Assembly (NCBI RefSeq): GCF_016808095.1
Contig: NC_068971.1
Location: 6,336,501 to 6,400,500 of the forward strand
DNA length: 64,000 nucleotides
Origin: Vigna angularis
Lineage: Eukaryota; Streptophyta; Magnoliopsida; Fabales; Fabaceae
Direction of reading: 5' to 3'
Below are positions 1 through 12,539 of the stretch, in pieces. The translations under genes were made by a program, and so were the position numbers. Position 1 is the stretch's first letter. Every line of letters starts with the position of its first letter. The notes beneath the pieces were generated by a model that saw nothing but the letters and a program-made list of their open reading frames with translations, had not been told where the DNA came from and searched no databases.

Positions 1-941
1 CAATCAATGACACTTCCCGTTACCTTGGGAGTTAGTACTCTCACTTCAATATCTGAGGAGCACTATGACAAACACCAGCTTTTTACCCTTTCTGAAATGT
101 CGTCACTCTCTATCTATCTATCTATCCCTCATCATAAAGAACAACTACGTTCTATGGCTTTCAATCAGTTTACTTCAATTGTGTTCTTTTCATAGTTGGC
201 AAGGAGATCCACTTAGAAAATTATTTAGAGGGAGTTTGATAGGGTTGAAAAACTTCCAAGTCATGTTCCTATCACTTTGGGCAATATTTTCTTCTACAGT
301 ATCTCTGGCTGACCCATCTAGGGCCTCTTCACGCTGCCAATAATAGCAATCATAATCCACATATATAATTGCAGACATTTTCTTCAAACCCAAAAGTCGC
401 TTAATAATACTTTTTCACTGTGTTTGGATTGGGTGATCCCCATAAAAGCAGAATATTTAAAAAAAAATAAACTTCACCTTTCTTCTTTCTTTCCCTCTCC
501 AGTTCAACTTCAATCCAATCAAAGCATTAACCTATCTGCTACTTGTATTTTTCGAATTTGATTTACTTATTTATGTGCAAATTTGATCTCCCAATCTTTT
601 GGTTGTGCATTTTTTACCCATTTGTTAATTTGGCATTCAATATGTAATGAAAATACCCATATGAAAACTCTGTTTCACATTGACATGAAAGAAATGAAGC
701 ACCAATTTCAGAGAAAAAAACAAGAGACCAAACTTGAGAAATAGATTAGTAAGAAAAGTGCAATTAAGGAAGACAGGTCAAAAAGAGAAAAAAAAAAACA
801 ACATATAACATTATTGAAGACTTGGATGAAAGTCCCCCTTAAGCAAAACAGAAGGCTTGATCAATAAACTAACAAGATGTGACACGACAAACAGTTTTGG
901 TAGTTATATATTAAATACTGTTACTCTTCTCTTTGAAAATA
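1..941. other. intergenic, no gene recognised
   Basis: This stretch lies downstream of the minus-strand PYRR gene. The short open frames in it overlap on both strands and match no family I recognise. It is AT-rich with poly-A and pyrimidine runs, for example near 460 and 790. The part closest to 942 probably holds the PYRR 3' UTR, but I see no certain polyadenylation signal. Confidence 0.5.
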
Positions 942-3900
942 CTATACAGTTAAACTAGGGGTCTCACTTGATGATGAAGACTCCCCAAGAAACTCTGATC
1001 TTAATTTCATCAACAATCTGCCGAGATAATTTAAGCCCTCTCCCTCTCGCCCTCCACCCCAAAACAGATCATGTGGTGAAGCCTCAACTAGAACAGAACC
1101 AGCAGTGGATAGCAGCAAAGTTTTCAAATGCGGGTAGATTGAGAACTTGCACTTCAGTGCCTTGTACATCACATCGATCTTTATGTTCTCCCAGTCAGAT
1201 CTTATCTGTGTGCCCAATAAAAAAGAAAGGTTCAGGCCTCTTACAAGGAAAAGGGAAAGGAACCAAATCAGCATACATAATTTGGACACAGTGACACAGT
1301 GACATCAGTTAATGCATGTGGTTATTTACTAGTAAAATCATTAAGTTCACAAATTTAAACTAAGGATAATCTAGTCAACAAAGTTTACAAGCTTTTAGTA
1401 TTATTCCCTCCCCAATCTGCCCAATATTGGGAGAGAATACAGAAGTGAAAGGGGAGAGATTTTGGCCCCTTTATTTCCAATCCTCTCCCATCAACTATCT
1501 TCATCAATCAAGCTATCTTTTAACAACCCCTCTCCCTCCCGCCATTTCCCTCCAACCAAACAATAAGCTTTTGAGAGAATAGATTAGTGACACAATCCAG
1601 AAAGGAAATATTGTTGTCAATCAAGTCCATGAGCCAGTAGGTCAAGATCCGATTAAGAGCTTGAGAAAAGTTTGAAAACCACAGACGAATATACCAGATC
1701 AGGTTTCTGCTTTTGCATTGACCGTCCAATTCTTGCAGCTTCTTCTGGACTTTTTGCAGATTTAATCCTTTCAACACAATCTTGTGCTATAGGATCATCC
1801 ACCCCAACAAACTTGTGTGCCTACGCATTGAATTATATGTATAATAATTACCACAAAACAGCAAAGGAAAACAGAACTAATAAAAAAAATCAAGTACCTG
1901 GTAGTAATGCTCAACACTCAACCAAGTCACACAGTCACCGTCTTCATCATGTATTTGAATGGGATGAGGAGAGAAATTTGACAATGCACCGTAAAGATCC
2001 CATGTTTTATAGAAAAATATGATACTTGACTCATATGGTGAGACAGTAGGATCAACAACAAAAGTTTCATCACGTGATGGGATTACGGGTATCACATCGG
2101 GTAAGGGCTGAAGAAATCCACTAATAAGCATGTCGGGTCCAACCTGCATTACAGTATCTAGTAAAACAACCTCTTCAAAGAAATGTAAAGACATTATACA
2201 TTAAATATCAAGACCAAGGCAACTCAGTTGGGAAATCACTTCGTATAAAATATCCAATGCTACAGATATTACATAAAGTTTTCCAACTTTAGATCAAAGC
2301 ATGTATCTTCTGAATGAAAGGGTGACAAAACCCAGTACTTACAAAGGAAAGACAAAAGGACTCCTACTAACCTGGTCGTAGCAAACATCAATTAGATTTA
2401 AAGCCTGTGTCATCTCAACCATCCCAAGATCTCCCACAGGAGATGGTGCATTCTTTCCACCAATAATTTTAGGAGCAACAAAAGCATAAACCTGAAGAGC
2501 ATAAATATCACCAGTGTCCAACATATCATACAAATAGTCAAAAAACAGGATAAGCTAATTACATCAAATAAGTTCTAATAGGAATTGGCGATAAGTGCAT
2601 CCATCTAAACCAATAGAAAATTTGGTAAAGGTAGCAGAATATTCATAATAGAAACCCCCTTGCAGAAACAAAATAATGACTATAGAAGTACAACAAAGAA
2701 CGAGAAAATTTAGACAGAAATGAAGGGGGGTCATCCCATATCAAAGATTTTTTTCATTCTTGTCTATACTTTTAATGCTAATAGAATTTTATTTTTCATT
2801 TTGTCAAGTTGCAAGAAAAACAAGTAACTATCATGATCAAGTTAAGCATATAGAAAATTACTTTTAGCTCAATAGTTATGCACTTCCCACTCTCAAAAGG
2901 CCAAGAAATATGGTATTACTGATCATCTGGCTTGACGATCAAAACATAGGAAAGCATTCAGTGAACCCTTCTGTTGCCTATCTATTTTTAGCCTATAATC
3001 TATTATATAGCAGAAAACAAGTAGTAACCATTGAAAAGTATCCAACTATGCTAATAAGTAGAACTTAAATTTTTCTCAAAGTAGAAGAAAACGAAAGTAT
3101 GAACAACACCTTGTGAATTACTCCAGATGAAATAGCTGAAGCCGCCAATGTTCCTCCACATTCCCATAAAATTGAAAGATAACCACGATCATGGAAATAC
3201 TCCATAACTTCTCGGGGAGTTAATATGTCAAACTCCACAACCTCAACTCCTTTAGATGCAAGCAGCTTCTGGAAACTCCTCCTTGCACCCCTTTGTGTTA
3301 CGACTATGGTAGAAACCTCCGACATGTCCCATAGGTTTGCTTCCTCTGGAAGATCAAGAGTCTGGGTCATCACAATGCGCATTGGCATATGCCCTCCTCC
3401 ATGTCTGGCTGTTAGTCTTGGATCTGATTGAGTTTCAAAGGAGGTAAGCTATGAAAATTCAAATTCAGAGAAATTTGAAGACAATAATAATGATACCCAC
3501 TGTCCCTTCGAACGGTATTTCCTCCCACAATAACAGCATCGCTTCTACCCCGTAGCTCAAACACCAGATTTCTAGACTGCTTGCTGCTTATCCATGACGC
3601 ATGGCCACTGCTAGCTGCAATTTTTCCTGCAGCATCAAAAGGAGGGTAAAAATTAACCAGACAAATACAAACATCAATGTTTGACTTACTTCTTTCAAGT
3701 AAGGGCAAATCAATCTCACCATCAAGGGTCATAGCATACTTGAGAACAGAAAAGGGAACACGAGAAGCAGCTCTACAAATCAAAGGTGCATTGACAAGAA
3801 GACACTCTTTCTGTGCATCCTGCAAATGGAACAAAACAATGCATGCATAGAATAAAAAAAATCAATCGATCACACAAGTCTAACAAAAAACCCTAAACAT

Positions 3901-4814
3901 TACATAGTTTTATTTTCTTTGTATGAGACCACATATATTCTTCACAAGAGGTCCTCCTGTTGGATCAAAATAAGACTATTACGAGCAACAAAGCTCTCCT
4001 TCCAAGACTTCTACGCGGTTGCATGCTTGGGACTCAAATTTGGAACTTGAAATTAATACCATTGACTAAGCTAGAACAACTGTGTCAGTTGATTAAGATA
4101 CTTGGTCGAGCTATGTTGCTTTTATTGTTAGATTGAAACAAAAAGCACAAGGTATTGAAGCATGGACACACCTCAACGAGATTACCAGTGAGATCCTCTC
4201 CAAGAACATCAACATGCAGTCCTTGATTTCTGAGTGCACGCACAGCATTGCCACGGAGATGTTGCAGGGGATGCCTCATTCCAATCACAACTCTTTTGAC
4301 CCCTCCCTAGTTTGGTTTCACAGACAGGGTAGGATCATTTATCAACTACAAAACACAAACTAGAGCCCAGACAACATCGTATTCGTGAGCAACAACAACA
4401 TCAACAATATAAGACACACAGGCGGGTTCGGTAACAGACAGAAGAAAGGCAAAGAAGAACCTGGATCATAGCAGACACGGCACTGTGGTCGCCGTGGCAG
4501 TCGCCGGGCTCCATGTTCAGGTATGCCGTGGCGCCTCGGCAGCGTTCGCCCGCGGCGTCGACGGCCTGGACCTCCGCGGCTGCGGTACCCTGAGCGTAGA
4601 GGTAGCCCTCGCCAGCGACGTGGCCGGCGGGTGAGAGGATGACGCAGCCAAAGTTGGGGTGGGGGGAAGTGAAGCCGGCGGATTTGTCGGCGAGGTGGGC
4701 GGCGCGTCGGATGTAGGTGGCGTCGAGCGCGTGTGGTGAGGTGGGAAGGGACGCTTTGCATTTCCAGATCATTGAAGAAGGGTTTGCGCTGAGAGTGAGA
4801 CACGACAGGGCCAT
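942..4814 (-). CDS. PYRR: Riboflavin biosynthesis pyrimidine reductase PYRR (plastid), with NADAR-type C-terminal domain
   Basis: In plants PYRR reduces the ribosylamino-pyrimidine intermediate of riboflavin (FMN/FAD) synthesis in plastids. Inferred exons, in transcription order: 4461-4814, 4172-4306, 3720-3819, 3501-3626, 3110-3423, 2372-2491, 1898-2143, 1695-1820, 942-1205, giving about 594 residues, close to the roughly 600 usual for the family. The N-terminus to about residue 30 looks like a transit peptide. A deaminase-like domain (about 30-165) reads TAAAEVQAVDA and NMEPGDCHGD where active RibD enzymes have HAE and PC..C zinc ligands, so it should be catalytically dead, as known for plant PYRR. 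The reductase domain (about 173-370) shows MTLDG, GGNTVRRD, ILWECGGTLAAS and APKIIGG. The C-terminal NADAR domain (about 425-580) shows NFSP, SVEHYYQ and EASPHDLFWGGG. The start is the first ATG of the frame. The intron at 3627-3719 is 93 bases and free of stops. Identity is very secure; single exon borders slightly less so. Confidence 0.93.
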
Positions 4815-6007
4815 TTTTGAACAGTGAGTTGTTTCGTTCGCTTAGCTTTAGACTTCGGTGACCGACATGAGGAAGGTAGTGATGTTTGGGTTTGGATCCT
4901 GTTAACCGCTATGCCTCCAAAACCCAAATCACTCTACAACCTATCAACACCATGCATCCATCATCTACCTTTTTCACCTCTTTTTTTTATTATTATATTA
5001 TTATTATTATTATTTCTAATTCATTTAACAATAAATAGATCCTAATACTTGAAATTCGGACAAATGCTACTTATATGTACGTGAAACTGGGATCGATTAA
5101 TTGTTTTACATTATGTATTTTTTCTGTATTCAAAGATTGTCTCTCATTTTTAACTTCTTATTGTTTATATATATTTAAAAAATTCAATCCACAAAAACAA
5201 TTAAAAATTTATAACGTATAATATATAAATATATAGTCATATTATACTTTTTTTAATCTGAAATGAATACTGCCTACATAAATATCTGTGATTTTGACGC
5301 GAGACATTAAGATAAAATCCATTATTCCATTAGATTCATCGCATCAAACTCAATATTAATATTGTTTTGCGTGTTGAAATACCTTTCAATTTTTTCTTTT
5401 TTACCTATCCATATTGACAGGGTTACTAAGAAGCTTAATTTTTACACAAAAGGAGGAAAATAACTTTCAAAATACGCGTGGATTAACTTTCAAATAAGTT
5501 ACTTAAATAACTTTCGAAACTGAGTATTTAATTAACTACAACGTGATACCAGCCATACAAACGGGAAAAAAATAGATAGCAAACACATTTACAATATAAC
5601 AGTTGGATATCAATTAAAACATTGTCTTTTTTCCTCCTTCCCTTAAACAAAATAGAAAACACATTCATGTTGAAAAAAGGTAATAAGCAAACCAGGAGAA
5701 AGTTTCAACGTCCAACGGCTGCATTAATGATTTGAAGAAACGATAAGTTAACAGGGACAGTACACCCATTATTGAAACGACCACTCAAGATACAGTAATG
5801 CACCCGTATAACATATCAGCGTGGCGCAGGCACAGTGATATGTCCCCATGGGTACAATGAAGCATAGTCAAACACAACATAAAGAAAATAGGCTAACAGT
5901 ACCACTACGAAGAATCGAACTTGGGGCAATACGTGCTAATATCTTAATTAATGGTACAAGAGCTGAAGACAAGGTGCTATCTTCGGCCCTGAACCTCCAC
6001 ATCACAC
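4815..6007. other. intergenic between PYRR start and W2-domain gene 3' end
   Basis: Both neighbours are on the minus strand, so this stretch should hold the PYRR promoter and 5' UTR (near 4815-5000) and the 3' UTR of the next gene (near 5800-6007). It contains an ATT/TTA microsatellite at about 4980-5015 and AT-rich DNA from 5090 to 5650. No coding region is supported; the open frame at 5848-6042 overlaps the antisense of the W2 gene's last exon. Confidence 0.5.
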
Positions 6008-9000
6008 TTACTCCTCCTCTTCAGCCTCCTCCAGCCAATTAACAAAGGGTTCCAGCGCCTTCACAAAGGTTTGCCTGTACCAGTTCAGCAGTAGTAAGCA
6101 ACACAACACGTATGGTGGCAGGAAAATCTACAGACATCATAAGGAGGAACCAATAAATTACTATCTTAACGCGATACGTGTCCTCGGAAAAATTGCATAC
6201 CTGCCCTTAGGGTTTGTTCCTTTTCGGAACCAATGAAGAATTGTATCTTCAGCCAGTACATCCTGGTCATAGAGAGATCTAACAATCTCAGGGAACAGCT
6301 TCATAAGTTTAGCATCCTCATAGCATTGCATTTGTACTTTGTACATCAGTTCCAGCTCAAGTTTCCCACTGGTACAGAATGTATTCAACAGTTCTGCCCA
6401 AGTTTTTACCTTCATGAATACAGGGTGTCGTCAACAACTTTTACTCAGATAAAGTCAAGCATAAAATGTAATTCGAGTTGTTTGCTTGATATAAAGTTAC
6501 ATGTCAAATATGCTCAATAAAAGTTTATATAATTAAAACAAATCCAACTGTCCATCTCTTTAAACTATCCGATAACAGCATATCCAATACTAAGAACATG
6601 TTAGCAGTACCCAGCTAGCCTGTAATTACACAAATCCATTGGCTCATCAGCAGTTCTTTGAAACTAGACAATGAAAGTTCCCACGAGTCTCAAGTTCAAA
6701 ATTAAAAGACAGGTAAATAACTAACATACAGATTCTAGAAAGAAAAACCTATTCAGTTTACCACCGCCATAATACAAGAACTTTAAAAACCCCATCAACA
6801 TGAGTCCACAGGGTCCCAAATAACAGACATGAAAATTTTCAACCATGCAAATACAACATTGGCATAGATGAAAAATATCTAAAGGAAACCTGTCGGAGGG
6901 CTGCGTTTGCATTCTGTTGCTGATTTTTCCCTGACCACTGAACAGCATCCATTAAAACATCCCACACTACCCGCACCACCTCAATGTCTGGCAATTTAGC
7001 ATCCCTAACCCGCAACTTCACTGTCTCAATGACTTCAGAGGTATCAGCCTCCTCTGTTATTTGTGTTGTTAAAGCAGCCTTCATTTCCTTCAATTTCACC
7101 TCGAAAATTTTCTTTTCATTATATTCAACCAAGGCCACCAGTCCTTCCTTGCTAAAAACGTCGTGAACAATATGTAAGTTTCCATAGTAGATAACAGAAC
7201 ATTAGGGAATGATAAAACACAGTGCACTGGCCTATCTTAACATCAAGCTAAATGTCAGAAAAATTAAATGAAAATAGCACAATCAATCCTCCAAGAATTT
7301 TAAACTGATTAAAAAAACTCAATATACATGGCAACATGCTTCAGCAGATTCAGGAACTATAATTACACACTTCAGATAACAAAATTGGTAATTGGCCACT
7401 AGTATTGTAAGGCTGTAATTCAGACCTTATGCAGTCTATTAAACTTCATTTCTCTCGTAAAAAGAAAAAATACAGCATGTGCTATGCTAAAGCTTGAATG
7501 TTTAACAAAACCCAGGAATAATGAAAAGACATGCTGTACTTTAAAATGTTAGGAAGACTTGCAACCCTTAGTAATTAAACCCTACTAAGGTCATATACTA
7601 AAGACAATAATGAAAAGACAGTACTTTAAAATATTATATTCAGCAGAAACAGTACACTAAGATTGATCTGAGTGCATTAGTATTCTGCAAAAGAAGTTGT
7701 TCACAAAAATGAGATGATCAAGGCTGTTGGAACTGCCAAAAGTAAAATAGAATAGAATCCAATCGCCTGTACAAGTAACACAAACAATGATGTAAGCAGC
7801 AATAATTGTAAAGCATATTATTTCTATATAGATATAAGACCTGAAATGCTCAGAGAAAGCTTCATTGGATCTTTTTGTAGGGGGGAAAAAGTCCAAAAGA
7901 TTATCCTCTACTTTTCCCCGTTTCAGAATTGAAATAAGATCATCAAGGCTATTGTCAATCAGATACTCCTTAAAGAAGTCAGTCATAAATGACAGAACTA
8001 GCCCTTTGGCCACAAGGTTATCTTTAAGCAGTGGTTGGAGAACAGTTTCTGGTGGGAGACCAGACAGCTTCTGGGAGAATGCAAGAGCTGTGAAGATTGC
8101 CAACTTCTTCCTCTCATTTTCCTCGAAAAGCTCCAATGACTGGAGGAACCTTCGCATGACATTTTCAAGGTTCTTGATGAGAAATGGCCTTCGCCTCAAA
8201 ATCTTTTGTATATAGATTACAGATGGTAGGATGACTTCACGCTTAGGCTCACACTCTATTATGGAGTAAGGATGGCGGTCCCCTTCATCAGGCTTGGTAG
8301 TTCCAGGTTGTGTACGACCCCCAGTGAAAACAACCTAAAGTGATACAAAATTAAGCATGAAGAACATTTGTATATGAAATAAATCAACGGACACTAAAAA
8401 ATCAGAATGCATGAAGAACATTGTAACAATATAATGATTGTAATAATGCTCTAGTAAATAGAATATCCAAAAAATTATTTAATAAAAATATCAGGACATG
8501 GATTCAATAATAACAGTGCCTTGGATCAGTGGCAGCAAAAGTCCAAATCTCCTCCCTTCCCATAGAAAGAGCAAAGCAAAAAATAACATTTATGTGTAAG
8601 CACACACAATGAGAAAGTTTTCGTAAAGTAGACAGTATCTAAACAAGCCACACGATTATAGTTACAGATATCATCAACGAATGAATGTCATAATTCCTCG
8701 AATTATGCATCCAATTCACTGTAATAAAAATCCAAAGTAAAAAGATTTCCAAATAGCTCAAAAGATGCATGGTACTGAAATCAACAATGAGAGAACAGAG
8801 GTTTTCTGTTGGTTTAGGAAGCTTGCCTCAAAAAAGGTGTCACCGTATCTTGAGAAGTTAAGGTCTGAAGATTCAATGCTCTTAGCAATAAGTTCCTGCG
8901 TGCACAAATTACTACATCAGTTGTATGACTAAATCATAGGAAGACAGTGTGTATGCAATGCAGACAAAAACCAAATGAAGACTGTAAATGCACCTATAAC

Positions 9001-10153
9001 ATTACCAGATCACCAGCATTATCCAAATAAATCTGGACCACTGCATCCGAGAATGCTGCAGGGTCCAGGGGCGCTGCAATATTCCGTTTGCGGGTCTTAA
9101 TCCGCGTGCCACTGGGGATGGAGATAAACAAGAAAAGGATAAGTAACCCAACACAGACTTGCAAAAATGGAAAAAAAAACATAAGAACAATACGTGTTAC
9201 ATGGAATAGCTATATCATTGTAAATAACTAAAATACAGTTTATTAAGATGAAAATAACCAAGACCTCGCTAGCTGCAAAAGTTATAAAGCATCTTAAGCA
9301 AAAAAAAATTGCTTTGTTTATTTTTCGTGCAACAGTAATGTGGGAGAGTATATTTGAAATGCAAGAGCATCCGAATCAATTGAACGACAACACAAAAGGT
9401 CGTGAAGGTAGCACTAAAATAAAATAAATAAATAAATAAAACTCTCACTTTTAGTTCAACAAATATTTTACTTCCAGGCTCTCAAAAGGGTTTTGGGGAC
9501 GTGCTAAGGATGTAGGGAAGGAACAAGAAGGCAAGAAAATCCAAAAAAAAAAATATTTTGAATATTACAAGATTAATATCATTTTCCTTCACTTGAAGGC
9601 ATGTCATATAAGCATAGTTCACATACTACACAAGCATAGTACATGCAGCATTAATAGAACATAACCTATCTCAGCCATGCAACATAAAGAATAAAACAAG
9701 AAAACAAGAAACCAAGAAAACAAGATAATCAGAATGAAACTCACCCAAGAGTGGGTCTCTCCTTCGAGCTGCAAAAAAAAAAATCAGAATTAGCAACCGA
9801 AATAATTTTGATCCTTATCTAGATGCAAGTAACAACAATAATTTAATAAAATGAAAAAAAAATGGCTAGAAATCGAATCGGTGAGGGTAGATCGGACGGC
9901 GTTAGGGCAAATGGTGAAAAGGTAAATTGATACAAATTTCCTAAAAGGAAATCGGAAATAGGCTATGGATCTGCTAAATCGCGAGGAACAACAACAAAAA
10001 TTGTTGATCTAATGTTTTTACCATAAAAGGCGTAGAGGGAAATTGATAAAGGGGTCGCGATGCGGTGGTTTAGATCGTTGAAATGCAAAACAAGAAACGA
10101 GAAAAGAGAAAGTACGAAGAAGAGAAGAAAGAGAAAGAAGATAGATACCTCAT
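6008..10153 (-). CDS. eIF5-mimic protein / basic leucine zipper and W2 domain-containing (BZW) protein
   Basis: W2-domain proteins of this family bind eIF2 or eIF3 like the C-terminus of eIF5 and modulate start-codon selection; they act in the cytosol. Inferred exons, in transcription order: 10149-10153, 9745-9768, 9006-9111, 8827-8895, 7841-8334, 6890-7151, 6201-6409, 6008-6074, giving 411 residues, the usual plant length. The first coding exon holds only ATG plus two bases and the second is 24 bases. Visible blocks are RIKTRKRNIAAPLDP near the N-terminus, a helical MIF4G-like middle (LPSVIYIQKILRRRPFLIKN) and a C-terminal W2 domain with ELMYKVQMQCYEDAK and ILHWFRKGTNPKGR, ending in an acidic tail. 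The intron after 8827 starts with GC rather than GT: the frame needs the exon to end at GAG before gcaagc. All phases agree. Despite the database name, no true leucine zipper is needed for the assignment. Confidence 0.93.
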
Positions 10154-10285
10154 AAACCAAGACGAAAGAGGATCGGAAGATCGGTGAGTCTGTGACTCGG
10201 TGCTGGTTGCGAAGAACAGAGAATTTGAGAAAGGAAGAAAAGAGGAATAGGACAGAACGGAACTGAGTTTGGTCTCCAAGGCCTG

Positions 10286-10293
10286 TATTTATA
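10286..10293 (-). promoter_or_regulatory. candidate TATA box of the W2-domain gene
   Basis: Read on the minus strand this is TATAAATA, about 135 bases upstream of the start codon at 10153. A transcript starting near 10255 would have a 5' UTR of about 100 bases, normal for plants. Position and consensus are seen; use is inferred. Confidence 0.5.
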
Positions 10294-10788
10294 TTATTCG
10301 TTAATTAATTAATCAATATTGTTTTTTAATAAATTATATTAATATTGATATTGATGTTGATTTTACTGATTAGCATCTTAAACAGTTAGGTTGAAGATAA
10401 ATATCAATAATCTTAAATAAAAGATATTTAAGAACGTTCAGATAATTACTTAAAAATCCTCAAATGATTTTCAGACTCGCTAAAAAAGAGTTGTTATAAG
10501 AAAAAAATTCACGTATGTGTTGGTGAGAGATTTATAAAAAAATTAGGTTAAAATACTAGGTTATTTCATTTGTTTGAAAATCTCTTATAGGTCTTCAATT
10601 TTTTTTTTTTTAATTGAGTCTTCATTTTAAAAAATATGTAATAAATAGGTCTAAATAATAATGTGTAATTTTAATATTTTATTAAGTTAAAATTATAAAA
10701 CGTTGATGTTAGGTCATTTTGGTTTCAAAACGCAAAATTAGGAATTTGAAGAATTTGTGAATGAATGAATATGAGTTTATGTAGTTGA
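10294..10788. other. AT-rich intergenic DNA upstream of the W2-domain gene
   Basis: AT-rich sequence with T runs near 10599. It probably includes distal promoter sequence of the minus-strand gene. I see no gene and no clear repeat boundary before the target duplication at 10789. Confidence 0.4.
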
Positions 10789-10797
10789 TTGTTTATT
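10789..10797. repeat. target-site duplication, left (TTGTTTATT)
   Basis: Perfect 9-bp direct repeat with 12132-12140, directly abutting the inverted repeats of the element at 10798-12131. Confidence 0.9.
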
Positions 10798-12131
10798 GGT
10801 TTAATACTTATTTTGGTCCCTCGATTTGTAGAGTGTGTTCAAAGTTGTCCTTTTTTTCAAAAGCTCACTAACGTCCTATATTTTACAAAAACGGTTCACG
10901 TTAATCCTTTTTCCTTATGGCGTTAAAAAGGCTAACGGCAGACTTGCTCCGCTGGAAAAAACTTGATAACGTGTACAATTATTGTTGACGTGACACTGTG
11001 AGGTCATTTGAGGCCAATGAGAAGATGTTACGTGACAAATCTCTTTCCACCCAAATTTAGGGTTTCACAATTGTAGGATGGGAAAGAGCTTTCTTTATAA
11101 CTTGAGGTTCTACCACAAATTGTCGTGGAAGCACGATTTAGGTATTCACAACGGCGGCGCAATTGTTGCGCAAAGGAGAACGTCATGGCACTATGATTCG
11201 GTCCTCGCGATGTAAATGAGTTTTTGATTCTATTTTGGATGCAGGTTGATGGCGGCACTTGTGAGGAGAATGAGTTTCGTGCATTTGCAGGTTCCGCGAG
11301 AACGATGAACTCGCGAGGAAGAAGATGCAATTTATGGTTTCTGTTTCTGGATTTTTGTATTTAATTTCGATCACACTTTTTAATAGAGTAAGGAAAGAGG
11401 GTTTTGTGTTATTAGATAATGCAATCATAGTAGAAAGTCCTCCAGGTGAAAATTAAACATGTTTATTTTAGGTGGGGGTGGTAGTTCTTTGTAGGAGCTT
11501 GGCGGTTGGTTGCTGTAGAAAGGTTTCTCCACTATAATTTTGTTCTTTATAGAAACAATACCCATCATTTTCTTTATTTCATTTAATGATTTCTGTGTTA
11601 TTGTCTATACTGCTTCTTGATTGCATCAAACTGTTCCCATCTACTAGATTTGTTGAGAGGGGGAGTATGGAAGAAAGGGATCAGAATTTTAGGAAAGGGG
11701 TAGATGAATGTCAGATTTAAAAATGGATGCTAAGATTGCCATTCTGGAGAATGAAATGACAAACCTCAAGACAACTTGAGCAATAATGTTGTTGATGGTG
11801 GAAGAAAATCAGAAGAAATTGGTGTCAATGCTGGAGAGGAAGAAAATGGATATTGCAATTGTGAAACCCTAATTTTGGGTGGAAAGGGATCTGCCACGTG
11901 GCATCTTTTCATTGGCATCAAATGACCTCACAGTGCCACGTCAATAATAATTGTACATGTCATCAAGTTTTTGCCAGCGGAACAAGTCTGTCGTTAGCCT
12001 TTTTAACGTCATAAGCAAAAAGGACTAACATGACCCGTTTTTGCAAAATATAGGATGTTAGTGAACTTTTGAAAAAAAGGACAACTTTGAACACACCCTA
12101 CAAACCGAGTGACCAAAATAGGTATTAAACC
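10798..12131. mobile_element. Mutator-like element, 276-bp terminal inverted repeats, 9-bp target duplication
   Basis: The ends 10798-11073 and 11856-12131 are inverted copies of each other over 276 bases with scattered mismatches; both start GGTTTAATAC. The element is flanked by perfect 9-bp direct repeats TTGTTTATT (10789-10797 and 12132-12140). Long inverted ends with 9-bp target duplications are the hallmark of the Mutator superfamily. No transposase lies between the ends, so this copy is non-autonomous. The interior (11074-11855) may include captured sequence: a broken plus-strand frame near 11669-11850 looks like a coiled-coil protein tail (ILENEMTNLK), but I cannot name its source. Confidence 0.9.
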
Positions 12132-12140
12132 TTGTTTATT
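12132..12140. repeat. target-site duplication, right (TTGTTTATT)
   Basis: Right copy of the 9-bp duplication made on insertion of the element at 10798-12131. Confidence 0.9.
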
Positions 12141-12539
12141 CATTGGTGATGGAAAGTCGTCAACAATGAAAATGAATTTATGTTCGAAAATGTTCATAAT
12201 TGGTTGGGTGTTGAATTTTTGATTTTGAGATTAGAATGTTTTGTCGTTGGGGTATAAGGTATTATTTATTTTATATTCTATTGTTGATTGAGTATAAGTT
12301 ATGGTCCTCAATTTGATTTTAACTTTGAAATATGTATAAGTTGTGTTTCTTCATTTGAGTGTCATGTTTCAGTGTTTGAGTGATAAGGATAATAATATGT
12401 TTATTAATTTGTGGACACAATGTATAAATGTAGGTGTAGTAAAAAAGAGTTAGAGGAGGAGGATCATGGTGAATGTGATGGAGTAGGTGAAAAAAAAGTT
12501 AAAGGAGATAGATAATGATGAGGGTCATGGTGTAGGAGA

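Noticed and set aside
4360..4803. 147-codon Arg/Pro-rich minus-strand ORF
   Set aside because: Shifted-frame reading of PYRR exon 1, which is GC-rich; the other frame is the conserved protein.
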